Below are positions 33,281 to 42,679 of a DNA stretch of 45,643 bases, piece after piece. The DNA lies in assembly GCA_001464165.1 (NCBI GenBank), contig LNEX01000337.1, forward strand, positions 1 to 45,643, in the 5' to 3' direction. The notes under the pieces are model-generated. The model made no database searches. It had not been told where the DNA came from and saw only the letters and a program-made list of their open reading frames with translations. Source of the stretch: a bacterium Ga0077546 (lineage in GTDB: Bacteria; Cyanobacteriota; Vampirovibrionia; Obscuribacterales; Obscuribacteraceae). Both the position numbers and the translations under genes were made by a program. Numbering within the stretch: position 1 is the first letter of the stretch; each line of letters begins with the position of its first letter.

Positions 33281-34567
33281 TTAGTTTGGTTGAGAAACGC
33301 TGAGAGTAATTGTGGTACCGTGATTTTTTTGTGACTCGATTGAAATTTGACAAGGATAGAAACAGCGAATTAGTTCTACCCTTTCGCGCATGCCTTCTAG
33401 GCCCATACTGTGTGAGCCATCTGCCTCCATACGCACCTGAGCAGCGTCAAAGCCTGTGCCATTGTCACTAACTTTGAAAGTACTAACACCATGTGAAGAA
33501 GCTTTGATGTTCACTGTTATTATTGAAGCACCAGCGTGTTTTTCGATATTGTTGAGGCTTTCTTGTACAACTCTAAAGATGTGGAGGCTGACCAAATCAG
33601 GGTATTTAGGTAATTCGCCGCTGAAGTTAAAATCAACTGTCAAACCGGTGCGCCTTGAAATACGTTCTAGCAAGTCCTCAATACCTACTTGCAACTGCAC
33701 GACAACTTCGTCAACAATTTCAATGGTTTCTTCAGTCGAGAGCTTTTTGTCGCCTGCCAAGTAGCGCTTGAGCATCATTAGGTCAGCAATAACACTATCG
33801 TGTAAGTCGCGTGCTAATTGGTTTTTCAGTTCTTCTTGCTGATTGAGAAGTTTGAAAAGTAGGTTGTTTTTTTCGATCTCTAACTGTTTTTCAAGGCTAG
33901 GTAGAATTTTTTCAGGAAATGGTTTATTGCGCAGGCGCTCTTTGCCTACGGCTAATTCGTCTATTAGATGTTCAACAAATTTGCAAGTCTGCTCTGCGTT
34001 GAGTTTGACCCCTTCGTGCTTCCAGGTCATACCGCTGCCGCTGCCACTAGCATTGCCACCCCGGGTTTCAACATATTGAAATTTGCCGCGGTAGCGCGAG
34101 CCAAATTCGCTCATGGTAATGTGTGGCACTTCTTTGTCGGGGACGACGAAAAATTCGATTAGGCCCTTGGTCGCTCTGACTGATAGAACATTGCCGCCGC
34201 CCGAAATTTTCCAACGATTGTAGAAAGAGGGGCTGTTTTTGTTTTGCAGGTTTCGTTGTTCAGCTCGCGGTAGCCAGTTTGTTGGTTCGGGCACTCGTTG
34301 GGGTTCGCTAACTATTAAATGCAAATTTGGCATTGATTCAGTCAGTGTCTGTATATATTGAGCAGCATGGTTTCTCAGGGCTCGCGATAATTCTTCAGCT
34401 TGCTTTTGTAGATAGTCGCTGTTTACTTCATCACTGATGGCTCGTTGCTCTGTGAATCGTTTTTGATTTTCGGAATTTTGACGAGCTTTTGCGCCGGGTA
34501 GAATGCCGTCTTCAGGCAGCTCCTGGCCTGATTGTGCACGAAAAAATTGTTTGAGAAAGTCATTCAT
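33281..34567 (-). CDS. Cytoplasmic sensor histidine kinase (NarL/HisKA_3 type)
   Basis: A 428-residue kinase without membrane segments. The phospho-acceptor His lies in ARDLHDSVIADL near 255. The ATPase part has VVQESLNNIEKHAGAS (N box), VSDNGTGFD (G1) and GLEGMRERVELI (G2). The N-terminal 250 residues form an unrecognised sensor region with a GGNASGSGSG linker. Compared with typical members, the stretch between the acceptor helix and RISRRTGLTVDF appears about 18 residues short, losing the usual LRPxxLxxxGL part. It lies 14 bases behind its response regulator. The signal is unknown. Confidence 0.85.
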   Translation of the reverse strand: MNDFLKQFFRAQSGQELPEDGILPGAKARQNSENQKRFTEQRAISDEVNSDYLQKQAEELSRALRNHAAQYIQTLTESMPNLHLIVSEPQRVPEPTNWLPRAEQRNLQNKNSPSFYNRWKISGGGNVLSVRATKGLIEFFVVPDKEVPHITMSEFGSRYRGKFQYVETRGGNASGSGSGMTWKHEGVKLNAEQTCKFVEHLIDELAVGKERLRNKPFPEKILPSLEKQLEIEKNNLLFKLLNQQEELKNQLARDLHDSVIADLMMLKRYLAGDKKLSTEETIEIVDEVVVQLQVGIEDLLERISRRTGLTVDFNFSGELPKYPDLVSLHIFRVVQESLNNIEKHAGASIITVNIKASSHGVSTFKVSDNGTGFDAAQVRMEADGSHSMGLEGMRERVELIRCFYPCQISIESQKNHGTTITLSVSQPN

Positions 34568-34581
34568 AGTGAATCAGGCGC

Positions 34582-35181
34582 TCAATTTTCCATTTCAACG
34601 CTGCCGAAGCCGTTTTGCACAGCCCAGGCAATTAATTGCTCGCGGGTTTCTAAGCGATGGTCGGCAATGTCTTGATATTTCATGCCGCGCCCGAGCATGG
34701 TCAAGACTTCCATTTCAGCCCTTGTGATTTTTTTGTAGGTCTTGGTTACTTCGTCAGAAATTAGACCACTTTGTCCAGATAGCACTGCTTGAATAGTTTC
34801 GGCCACTTTTGCCACGCGTTCAGATTTCAGTAGATAGGCTGAAACACCCATTGCTAAAACCGATTGAATAAATGCCATGCGGCTTTCCGCCGAAAATATT
34901 ATCAACTTGGTTTGCTCGCCGGCGGCTTCTCTGAACGCTTCAATCGTTGCTTTGGGGCCCATTGTGCCTGGTAGGTGCAAATCTAACACTGTGACATCTG
35001 GCTGATGTTGGCGCATTAGCCTCAGTCCTTCGTCGCTAGTGCTAGCTGTTCCTACCACCGTCAGGCCAGGCACATGGGAAAGGCCAAGGAAGAGGCCATC
35101 CATGGTCGCATGATGGTCTTCTACTATAAGTACTTTGGCTAGCGCGGTTTCGGACTGGTTGGTGTTCTGAGAATTGGTCAT
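34582..35181 (-). CDS. Response regulator with a truncated LuxR/NarL-type output domain
   Basis: A 199-residue regulator. The receiver is complete: acidic pair ED near 21-22, phospho-acceptor Asp67 (VTVLDLHLPG), Ser97 switch and Lys119 (YLLKSE). The output domain begins like LuxR (ITRAEMEVLTMLGRGMKYQDIA). It then jumps straight to the region that should follow the recognition helix (HRLETREQLIAWAVQNGFG). About 20 residues, including the xSxxTVKxH recognition helix, are missing with the frame intact. DNA binding in the standard way is doubtful. First gene of the operon with its histidine kinase. Confidence 0.82.
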   Translation of the reverse strand: MTNSQNTNQSETALAKVLIVEDHHATMDGLFLGLSHVPGLTVVGTASTSDEGLRLMRQHQPDVTVLDLHLPGTMGPKATIEAFREAAGEQTKLIIFSAESRMAFIQSVLAMGVSAYLLKSERVAKVAETIQAVLSGQSGLISDEVTKTYKKITRAEMEVLTMLGRGMKYQDIADHRLETREQLIAWAVQNGFGSVEMEN

Positions 35182-35406
35182 TGCTGATAATTGTTCGCTG
35201 CGTTTCTAACTTCTTTTATCTACCCTCTCAAATCGTTTAATATAGAATCGCTTTTTAATCTTAGGCAGGGGTTGCCAGATCTTGTACCAATTGTGCAAAA
35301 CATTGCAACGGCAAGGGGTGCTAAGAGTTAGAGAGGCCTTCTGTGGGGGAACGTATTGCTATAGTTCGTATATGTAATTGATGCTGGGAGTAGACCGAGG
35401 GAAGCC

Positions 35407-38400
35407 GTGCCGCCATTCGATTTTTTGAAGAAAAACGCTACAACAAGAAGCTATCCGACCGATATTTTAATCGGCGAGCTCTTTGTCAAGGCCGGGGTAA
35501 TTAGCCAGAAGCAGCTGGATGATACTGCTCGTTCGGCCGGAACCAAGCATTTACATATCGGTCAAATGCTGACGATGTCAGGTTTCATTAACCATCGGGA
35601 TCTACAGTCGGCAGTTGATGCTCAGTCTATGTTGCGCGACAAAGTTATTGATATGAATCTGGCAGCTCGCTGTTTGAAGATTTCGGTAAAGAGCGGTGCT
35701 AATTTCCAGGATCTGGTTAAGGAAGAACTGGCTATTGAGCAGCAGGCTTCGACCCAAACTAATCGCTTGGGAGAGCTGCTAATGGACTCTGGCATCATTA
35801 ACAAAGCTGTCTTCGGTGCGGCAATGCAGCGCTCTCTAGCTACTGGCCTTCCTCTTGGTCGTATTCTTGTACTCAATGGTTCGATGCCTGATTCACTTTT
35901 GCGCGTTGCTCTTGAGCTACAGGTGCGAGTTCGCGACGACATGATGGCTCGACAGGAGGCTCTTGATGCTCTGAGAAATGAGGCGACAAAAGCTGGTGCC
36001 TCGCTATCAGGCAATCAGGGCTTATACGCTGATCTTTCACTTAGACCGACTTTGCAGAAGACTGTACGCATTGGCGAATTGCTTGTCATGGCCAATTTTT
36101 TGAATGAAACTGATGTGATGAGTTGCTTAGAGCTCGGTCTCTTGAGTGAACGCCCGATTGGCGCAGTCATGGTAGAGCAGGGTTACGTCTCAGAACAGAT
36201 GCTTAATGTTGCATTGACGGTGCAGCAGATGATTGAAGAAGGTCTGTATGACCGCGAATCAGCAGGGGCCGCCCTCAAGCAGATGCAGGAAACTGGGAGG
36301 ATTTTGCCCGAGGTCCAAAGTCGGATCAACAAGGCTAACCAACCTGCCGCGGACGATGTCGCTGAGAGCAGTGGGGAACTTGAGACCGAGTTTTCGCAGG
36401 CCGCTGCCATTGCTAATGCCCCCGCTACTTCAGACGATGGACCTTCTCTTGAGTCTTTGATGGCTTCTGTGGTTGGTAATACGGAAATTAAACCGACTGG
36501 TTTGGCTAATCCAGGCAATACATTGTCACGTTTGGCAGCACTCGAAGCTCATTATTTAAAAGATGAGCCGCTAGCTGACATTTCTGTGGCACAGTCTTCA
36601 GGTGATAACGGAAGATCCTCGAGTACAAATTCCGAGAATAACTCGGGTAGTGATTTAACTAAAGATTCATCTAAAGAGTATGGCGGTGACGGTGGTTCTA
36701 GTAGTCAACACAGCTTTGAAGATTTGTTGATTGCGGCAAAAGTAGTTTCTAGTGATGATATTGACAGGGCTTTGCTGATGGCACGTCAGAATCCGCTAGC
36801 ATTGGCCGATATCTTGAAAGTCACCGGCTTTCTCACCGACGTCGGTCGTCAGGCGGCCCTAGACAGCAATTTGTTGATGGAGAAAGGTGATCTCGCATTG
36901 GCCAATGCCGCCCAAGTTCTCGACCATTGTATAAATCAGGGACGTTTGCGCAATCTTACATTTGAACAGGCCTTGGTTGAACTGGGTTGGACCAGAGAAG
37001 TCAGTGCCGAAGAAGAAGCTAATGAGGCTGTTTCGGTTGCAGCAGCAGAGCCTTCGCCTGTGTCTATAGCGGCAGTAGAAGCCGCTGTGCCATTTAGTTT
37101 AGAGTCTAAACTTTTCGCGGTAGAAGAGTCGTTAGCTACAGAGGCTGCTGAGTCGAAAGTAATTGAAGCGCAGGCAATGGCTGCTCAGTCTATTGTGGCT
37201 ACTCCAGTTGCTGTTGAGCAGTCCGTGGTGACTCAATCTAGTGAGGCACCTGGACTTTCGGATTTGCTAGATAGTCTAGATATTCCCAGAGATAATAGCA
37301 GCAGCAGCAAGGCTACTGACATTCTTGTACCTCTTACGGAAGAGAAAGGTGCTGATCTGCTTAGTTTGTTTGGACTGAGCGAAGATGGTTCTGAAATCTC
37401 AGAGGTGGATGATAAAACAGCTTTGGCTGCATCTCAGGCTGAGGCCTTGATTGCTTCTCTGGCCCAGATTCCTGATGCAGCCATAGCTAGCGCAGAAGCT
37501 GAAGCTTCTGCAGATCGTCCTGACGCTTTCCAAACAACAGCAGTCTTTCGTTCGATGGCAGAAGCCGAAGTAGACAAAATTGCTGATGTTGCTGCTTCTG
37601 AAGATACTTCGCTAGATAGTCTTCTCAGTAAGTTGGAAGGAGTCGTAAACAACGGTGCGGGCACTGCTTCAAATGTGTCTTCGTCAAGTGCAACTGCTCT
37701 TAGTGCTTCCGATATTAGTGATTCAGAATTTGGTATTGCTGGTGATGCGCTCCATGGCTCCGATTTCCTTTCTTCGGGTAGTTTGACTGGCGCTGAATTT
37801 AATTTGAACCTAAAGCCAGAACTAAAGCCAGAACAACATTCAGAACCAGAACCAAAGCCAAGTGAGCCGCCAAAAGAGGTTGCACCTATAGCCCAAGATG
37901 ATGTTGATATGCGTTCGTTGTTTTCTAGCCTCAAGTCTGAGCCTGCCAGGCCGGGTGACTCAACCAGAGCAGCTAGCAGTTCAACTTCAGTGGCACCGGC
38001 TGCTCCTACTGCCTCATCTTCCGCGCTTGTAATTCCGCAGCTGACACCTCAGGTGGGAGCCACGGCTGAAATACCAATTCCAGCTCCTGCGCCTGCTCCA
38101 ACGCCGGCCCCAGCTCCAGCCCCAGCTCCAGCTCCAGCTCCAACGCCGGCCCCAGCTCCAGCCCCAGTTCCAGCTCCAGCTCCAACGCCGGCTCCCGCTC
38201 CCGCTCCTGCCCCGGCCCCAGTTTCAGCCCCAGCTCCAGCTCCAACGCCGGCCCCAGCTCCAGCTCCAGCTCCAACGCCGGCTCCAGCTCCTGCCCCGGC
38301 TCCAACGCCGGCGCCAGCTGCAGCTCCAGTTTCATCTTCTCCAGCTCCTGCCCCTGCCGCAGATATGAAGCCAAGCGCTTCAAGCTCGCGTCTGGCAAAG

Positions 38401-38934
38401 ATGAATGAGGCTGAGGTTGCCGCTGCTAAGGCTGCCCAAATTGCCACCATGTCCTCTGCGTTAACCAAAATGGCAGAGATGCATTACGAGCAAGAAAATT
38501 ATCCCGAAGCCCAACGTGCCTACGAGCGCATTCTGTCGTGGCGTCAGGGTGAGCTTGGTGCCTCCCATCCAGAAGTTGTCGATGATCTCAACAATCTGGC
38601 TGGTGTAATGTGCGTTCAGGGGCTATTTGCTGAGGCTGAGCCGCTGATACTAAGAGCCGTCACTATTCTTGAGCATGCTGAAGTGCCAGAGCCATTGAAG
38701 TTAGCCGAGAACCTTACCAGCTTAGCTGGATTGCAGTTTCAGCAAGGTGTCTTTGATAAGGCAGAACCGCTGCTGGCCAAGGCGCTTGTGCTGCGCGAGA
38801 AAGAATTGGGCGCCGATAACCCTGAACTAGCTGACAGCTTGCGCGACTTTGCTAAGCTTCTTAAGAAGTTAGGTAAGCTAGAAGAAGCTGAGAAGCACTA
38901 CAACAGGGCTAAGGTTCTTCTTGGTCGGGCCTGA
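35407..38934 (+). CDS. Large scaffold with four MshEN-like modules, Pro-Ala linker and C-terminal TPRs
   Basis: An 1175-residue protein without signal peptide. Four 39-residue modules of the MshEN/GspE-N type appear at about 20-58, 120-158, 221-259 and 437-475 (for example RLGELLMDSGIINKAVFGAA, ending LPLGRILVLNG). In MshE-type ATPases this module binds cyclic di-GMP. No ATPase core follows. A long acidic Ser/Ala-rich region (540-880), a Pro-Ala repeat (about 890-980) and three or four TPRs (about 1020-1170, DDLNNLAGVMCVQGLFAEAE) complete it. It starts at GTG with GAGGG upstream. The metalloprotease gene begins 6 bases after the stop, so they form an operon. Probably a nucleotide-sensing scaffold, by inference. 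Confidence 0.75.
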   Translation: MPPFDFLKKNATTRSYPTDILIGELFVKAGVISQKQLDDTARSAGTKHLHIGQMLTMSGFINHRDLQSAVDAQSMLRDKVIDMNLAARCLKISVKSGANFQDLVKEELAIEQQASTQTNRLGELLMDSGIINKAVFGAAMQRSLATGLPLGRILVLNGSMPDSLLRVALELQVRVRDDMMARQEALDALRNEATKAGASLSGNQGLYADLSLRPTLQKTVRIGELLVMANFLNETDVMSCLELGLLSERPIGAVMVEQGYVSEQMLNVALTVQQMIEEGLYDRESAGAALKQMQETGRILPEVQSRINKANQPAADDVAESSGELETEFSQAAAIANAPATSDDGPSLESLMASVVGNTEIKPTGLANPGNTLSRLAALEAHYLKDEPLADISVAQSSGDNGRSSSTNSENNSGSDLTKDSSKEYGGDGGSSSQHSFEDLLIAAKVVSSDDIDRALLMARQNPLALADILKVTGFLTDVGRQAALDSNLLMEKGDLALANAAQVLDHCINQGRLRNLTFEQALVELGWTREVSAEEEANEAVSVAAAEPSPVSIAAVEAAVPFSLESKLFAVEESLATEAAESKVIEAQAMAAQSIVATPVAVEQSVVTQSSEAPGLSDLLDSLDIPRDNSSSSKATDILVPLTEEKGADLLSLFGLSEDGSEISEVDDKTALAASQAEALIASLAQIPDAAIASAEAEASADRPDAFQTTAVFRSMAEAEVDKIADVAASEDTSLDSLLSKLEGVVNNGAGTASNVSSSSATALSASDISDSEFGIAGDALHGSDFLSSGSLTGAEFNLNLKPELKPEQHSEPEPKPSEPPKEVAPIAQDDVDMRSLFSSLKSEPARPGDSTRAASSSTSVAPAAPTASSSALVIPQLTPQVGATAEIPIPAPAPAPTPAPAPAPAPAPAPTPAPAPAPVPAPAPTPAPAPAPAPAPVSAPAPAPTPAPAPAPAPTPAPAPAPAPTPAPAAAPVSSSPAPAPAADMKPSASSSRLAKMNEAEVAAAKAAQIATMSSALTKMAEMHYEQENYPEAQRAYERILSWRQGELGASHPEVVDDLNNLAGVMCVQGLFAEAEPLILRAVTILEHAEVPEPLKLAENLTSLAGLQFQQGVFDKAEPLLAKALVLREKELGADNPELADSLRDFAKLLKKLGKLEEAEKHYNRAKVLLGRA
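38077..38327 (+). repeat. Pro-Ala coding tandem repeat
   Basis: Irregular tandem copies of CCAGCTCCAGCTCCAACGCCG-type units encode (PA)n with regular PT interruptions. The tract is in frame, so slippage by multiples of six bases would only change linker length. Confidence 0.85.
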
Positions 38935-38940
38935 CATCTG

Positions 38941-40533
38941 GTGAGAGCGCGAATTCCGCTAGCAAAATTTCGCCTCATGGTCTATGCCGGTCTAGCTGTT
39001 GTCGCTATGCTGTCCGATCCGCTTTTTATCTGGTCCGCCTCAGCCAAGCCAGTTGGTTCAAAGGTGGTGGCAGATCCGGCTGCAATGGCTTGCCAACAAG
39101 GTGAGCAGTTGCTTTTGCAGGGACAGGTGAGAGCGGCAGAAGAAGCTTATAGGGCAGCGGTAAAAGCTTATCCCCAGTCAATGCTTGCTTTGACTGGCCT
39201 TGCTAGTTGTCTGCTGGCTCAAGACAAGGCTTATGCTGCTCTAGATCAGGTTAGTCGCATGCTAGATTTTGCAACTCTGAGTGCTTCAGAGTCTTCAGGA
39301 GCGTTAAGTTCTGCGGCCATGCCCTTGGCGTCATGGTTGGTTTGCGCTAAGGTTTATCACCGTACTGGGCACCTAGATAAGTGTTTGAATTGTTATGATG
39401 CTTATTTGAAGGTTGCTCCTAAGGGTGACGAGCGCGAGCAATACGAGGCTTTGGCTGGGGTTATTCGCTCGCAGGTTGATGCTGCTAAAGCTAGGCCTAA
39501 TCAGTATTTAGTTAGCGTTGGTGGTGCTGCTGACTATTTTAAAGACGCAGTCTCAGAAGGGCTTTTTCGCTGGCCTCTCAGCCGTTTTCCCTTGCGTGTT
39601 CATATCGCCAGCGCTGATGCTTTGAAGTCATATCGCCCAGAGTACGAAGAGGCTGTTCGCCAATCGATAGATGACTGGGATAAAGCCAGTCATGGAAAGA
39701 TTGGTCTGAAGATTGTTGACTCAGCTGCCGATGCTGATATCACTGTCAATTTTGTTGATGATTTGCATGCACCGGCATTACGCGCTGAAGCCGGCAAGGC
39801 GCAACTGCATGGGAATATGGAGGGGGTGGACAACGCCAGCGTGTTACTCCTTACCATTTCTCCGTTTCCAGATCAGCTCATGACCAAAGACTTTATGCGT
39901 ATGATTGCTGTGCATGAAATTGGTCATGCTCTTGGTCTGACTGGGCATAGCCCCTACGAAGAAGATGTGATGTTTCCTGCCCTTTCTAACCAACGTGGTA
40001 TCACTTCGCGCGACGTTGCTACTCTGTATAAACTTTATGAAATTGGTGGTGCCACTGCCTTTGACAGCCAGTCTTCTGAATTGACAGACAAAGGTAAAAT
40101 TCAATTGCTCTTTGCTGAGGCTAGCAAAGCGAAAGCGAAAAATGACACTGCTAAAGCCTTAGAGTGCTTTGCCCAGGTTTTAAAAATTGATAGCCGCAAT
40201 AAGAATGGACAGATGCTATTGGCTTGCGAGTTAAACGATATGGGTCTGAGCATCATTGCTGAGCCTGTGCAAGCTCTTAAGTACTTTCGTTGGGCCAGTT
40301 ATTTTGATGGAGCGCAGGTTGTTTATGAGAAAAACATTTCTAGTTGTCTCTTTAATTTACAGATAGCAGAAAGCGTCGCCAGTCGTCTTAACCAGGCTCA
40401 GCTTTGCCTGTCGGCAAAAGACTACAGAGGAGCCGTGGTTGAATATCGTGCAGCGTTGAAACTTAGTAACAACGCTGCTGTAGCTCTGAAGCTCGCTGAG
40501 GCCGAAAAGCTGGCCAAGCAACAAAGCTTTTAG
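38941..40533 (+). CDS. Exported matrixin-like zinc metalloprotease with TPRs
   Basis: A 530-residue protein with a signal peptide (LMVYAGLAVVAMLSDPLFIW, cleavage near SAKP). Residues 50-180 are TPR-like, then a protease domain. The zinc site is HEIGHALGLTGHS (His325, Glu326, His329, His336), followed by the Met-turn EEDVMFP. The third His is one residue later than in textbook HExxHxxGxxH, a spacing I associate with a bacterial TPR-linked matrixin group. TPRs follow again at about 395-525. It starts with GTG 6 bases after the MshEN scaffold gene. Its stop interleaves with that of the convergent esterase gene (TTAG). Confidence 0.85.
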   Translation: MRARIPLAKFRLMVYAGLAVVAMLSDPLFIWSASAKPVGSKVVADPAAMACQQGEQLLLQGQVRAAEEAYRAAVKAYPQSMLALTGLASCLLAQDKAYAALDQVSRMLDFATLSASESSGALSSAAMPLASWLVCAKVYHRTGHLDKCLNCYDAYLKVAPKGDEREQYEALAGVIRSQVDAAKARPNQYLVSVGGAADYFKDAVSEGLFRWPLSRFPLRVHIASADALKSYRPEYEEAVRQSIDDWDKASHGKIGLKIVDSAADADITVNFVDDLHAPALRAEAGKAQLHGNMEGVDNASVLLLTISPFPDQLMTKDFMRMIAVHEIGHALGLTGHSPYEEDVMFPALSNQRGITSRDVATLYKLYEIGGATAFDSQSSELTDKGKIQLLFAEASKAKAKNDTAKALECFAQVLKIDSRNKNGQMLLACELNDMGLSIIAEPVQALKYFRWASYFDGAQVVYEKNISSCLFNLQIAESVASRLNQAQLCLSAKDYRGAVVEYRAALKLSNNAAVALKLAEAEKLAKQQSF

Positions 40534-41729
40534 CGGCTGCGGGTTTTGAAGAATTCCCACATCTCGCTGCTGGCATCGATGTCTTGACTTATTTTGCCAG
40601 TGAGGCCCGAAATAGCAGTTAGATTTGGGCAGCCAGGCCAGGTATGCCCGCCACCTTCAATGGTATAGAGCACCACTTGGTTGGAGGATGAGCCGTAACT
40701 TTCTCGTCTGACAGTGGTGCCATCTCGCGGGTCTCGGTCTGCTTCTTGTCTAGTTTGTGGGTTGCCCGAGCAGTTGTTGTGGCCTGTCCAGAAACTAATT
40801 GTCTCGGGCACGGTCATCAGCCCGCCGTAGCGAGCCAGGCCATTGTCAATTGAGCCTAGTGAACTCAAGCCGAGTGCTTCTCCTAGTTTGCCGATGTCTT
40901 TGGTGCGGCCGTCTGCCCAAGGTAGTAGGGGGTCATCGGTGCCTAGAAAGAATACAATCGGTACTGCTCTGCTGCCTTGCATCATTGCTTGGGTGCGATC
41001 CATCATAGTCGAAGCGACAACACCAGCTGCAGCAATTTTGTCTGGGATATTGCACGCTAAAACCTGAGCAAAGAAGCCACCATTGGAGATACCACAGGCG
41101 TAGATTCGTCTGCGGTCAATGTTTACTTCTTTGGCTAGTTTTTCTAGCAGGCTCGTGACATAAGCAATGTCATCAACTCCAGAGCTGGTGCGGCCGTCGC
41201 TCCAGCGATTGTTGACACCATCGCCATATACAGCAATAAAATTATTGCGATCTGAAACTGGGTTGAAGCCTGTCATTCCTATCATCATTGTGCTGTTCAT
41301 GTGCAAGCCATGAAAAATCAGCACTACAGGCATGGGCTTACTGCGGTCGTAGCCAGGTGGTACATGCACCTGAAATTGACGCTGTAGACCGTCTACCATT
41401 ACTGAATCGACAAAGTGGTATGACTTGCCTTTTTGTTGGCTTTGTTGACTGGGTGCCGGCGTGGAGACCGCTGAAGTCGGATTAGCTTGATAGGTTTGGG
41501 TAGTCTGTGGCCGGTATTGTGGTTGTTGTTGTTGATAGCGCTGTTGCCGGGGAAATTGTTGCTGACTCTGACCGCTTGGCACAACACGCGCCTGGCGAGA
41601 GCCAGGCACCCACTCGTACTGAGTCTGAGCTGGCGACGGCTCCGTTGTTAACATCGCTAGTACCGCCATGATCGCTAAGAGTTGTACGAAAGAAGGGGTA
41701 ATTAGTTTTTTGTTGACCTGTCTCGGCAT
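40530..41729 (-). CDS. Exported PHB-depolymerase/LpqC-type esterase
   Basis: A 399-residue alpha/beta-hydrolase with a signal peptide (LLAIMAVLAMLTTEPSPAQ) and a Gln/Pro-rich linker (QQQFPRQQRYQQQQ). Catalytic features: VVLIFHGLHMN is the oxyanion region, GISNGG carries nucleophile Ser215, FFLGTDDPLLPW supplies the Asp, and GGGHTWPG the His. The family cleaves polyhydroxybutyrate or feruloyl and acetyl esters of plant polysaccharides, and the substrate here is open. I chose the ATG at 41729 because AAAGG lies upstream; a TTG at 41768 adds 13 residues. Confidence 0.9.
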   Translation of the reverse strand: MPRQVNKKLITPSFVQLLAIMAVLAMLTTEPSPAQTQYEWVPGSRQARVVPSGQSQQQFPRQQRYQQQQPQYRPQTTQTYQANPTSAVSTPAPSQQSQQKGKSYHFVDSVMVDGLQRQFQVHVPPGYDRSKPMPVVLIFHGLHMNSTMMIGMTGFNPVSDRNNFIAVYGDGVNNRWSDGRTSSGVDDIAYVTSLLEKLAKEVNIDRRRIYACGISNGGFFAQVLACNIPDKIAAAGVVASTMMDRTQAMMQGSRAVPIVFFLGTDDPLLPWADGRTKDIGKLGEALGLSSLGSIDNGLARYGGLMTVPETISFWTGHNNCSGNPQTRQEADRDPRDGTTVRRESYGSSSNQVVLYTIEGGGHTWPGCPNLTAISGLTGKISQDIDASSEMWEFFKTRSR

Positions 41730-41879
41730 AGCTGGCCTTTTCTGCCTACGAAGTGTCTCTTCTTTCAACTAGTCTAGCACTGCCATTTCTGTGCGAATTA
41801 ATGGCGATGAGTGAATGTGGCAATAGCATGTTCAACAGGCTGGGTAGTAGGATAATAAGAGCTGATGAGGACGATTTAA

Positions 41880-42668
41880 ATGACAACAGTAAGGGCGGTA
41901 GCTGATAACAAGAGATGCCAGGTGGCTAAGCGGCTAGGCTGTTTGCTGGCTGTTCAGTTTGGTTTAGGGCTAGTGGCCCAGTCAGCTTTTGCTGAAGAAG
42001 TGGCGGCTACAAGTTCGTCAGCGACGCAGGTTCCGGGTTCTAGTGCGACCTCGACAGCAGTTCCAAATTCGCAGGCAGCTCCTGCTGCGCCTTCAACTCC
42101 TGCTGCGCCTTCAACCCCAGTGTCAGCGGCACCCTCGACTCCAGCTCCATCTGCCCCCGTTTCTAGCGCAGCCGCTAATGACGGTCCTCTCGTTGAACCT
42201 GGCCCTGCTGAGGCGAAGCGCACAGCATTAGTTCTGCGCATATTCAATGCCAAAGCCCAAGGAATTGGTATTGACGCTTACCTAAATGCCTTTGCCATGC
42301 TTGAAAATTCGGTCAAAACTGGCGAGACAGAGGCTAATTTGAACAAGCGTATCGACTCGCTTAACAGCAGCCTTGACGACCAATTGAAACGCAGTGCTGT
42401 TTTGAAAACACAGAGACCAGCGCCACCAGTTGCTGCATCGGGCTTCCCTGCTGGCGGGTTAGGGGGTGGAGGCTCTTCAGGAGGAGGTACTAGTGATCTC
42501 ATTCGCAAGCTGCAAGAAAAATATGGCGATCAGATTCCTGCTAATTTGAAAGACAAACTTGGAGCTGGTGGTCAGATTCCGGATAATTTAAAAGACAAGA
42601 TTCCGGCTGGACTCGGCGGTCTTGACCCAAGCCAGATAGAAGATTTGATCAAGAAATATAAGAAGTAG
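41880..42668 (+). CDS. Exported Ala/Pro-rich protein of unknown function
   Basis: A 262-residue protein. A signal peptide (LGCLLAVQFGLGLVAQSAFA) is followed by an Ala/Ser/Pro-rich spacer with tandem 18-bp units encoding PAAPST, a helical middle (AYLNAFAMLENSVKTGETEA), a Gly-rich hinge and a C-terminal repeat (IPANLKDKLGAGGQ, IPDNLKDKIPAGLGG). The end resembles a coiled or bundle segment. No family recognised. GAGG lies about 10 nt before the ATG. The next gene follows after 11 bases and is likely co-transcribed. Confidence 0.7.
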   Translation: MTTVRAVADNKRCQVAKRLGCLLAVQFGLGLVAQSAFAEEVAATSSSATQVPGSSATSTAVPNSQAAPAAPSTPAAPSTPVSAAPSTPAPSAPVSSAAANDGPLVEPGPAEAKRTALVLRIFNAKAQGIGIDAYLNAFAMLENSVKTGETEANLNKRIDSLNSSLDDQLKRSAVLKTQRPAPPVAASGFPAGGLGGGGSSGGGTSDLIRKLQEKYGDQIPANLKDKLGAGGQIPDNLKDKIPAGLGGLDPSQIEDLIKKYKK

Positions 42669-42679
42669 CGTCTAGCCTT

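Noticed and set aside
37434..38468. Antisense Gly-Ala/Glu-Leu repeat frames
   Set aside because: Shadows of the Pro-Ala repeat of the large plus-strand scaffold gene.
40530..40533. Interleaved stop codons (TTAG) of convergent genes
   Set aside because: Real, but a common consequence of compact convergent genes.
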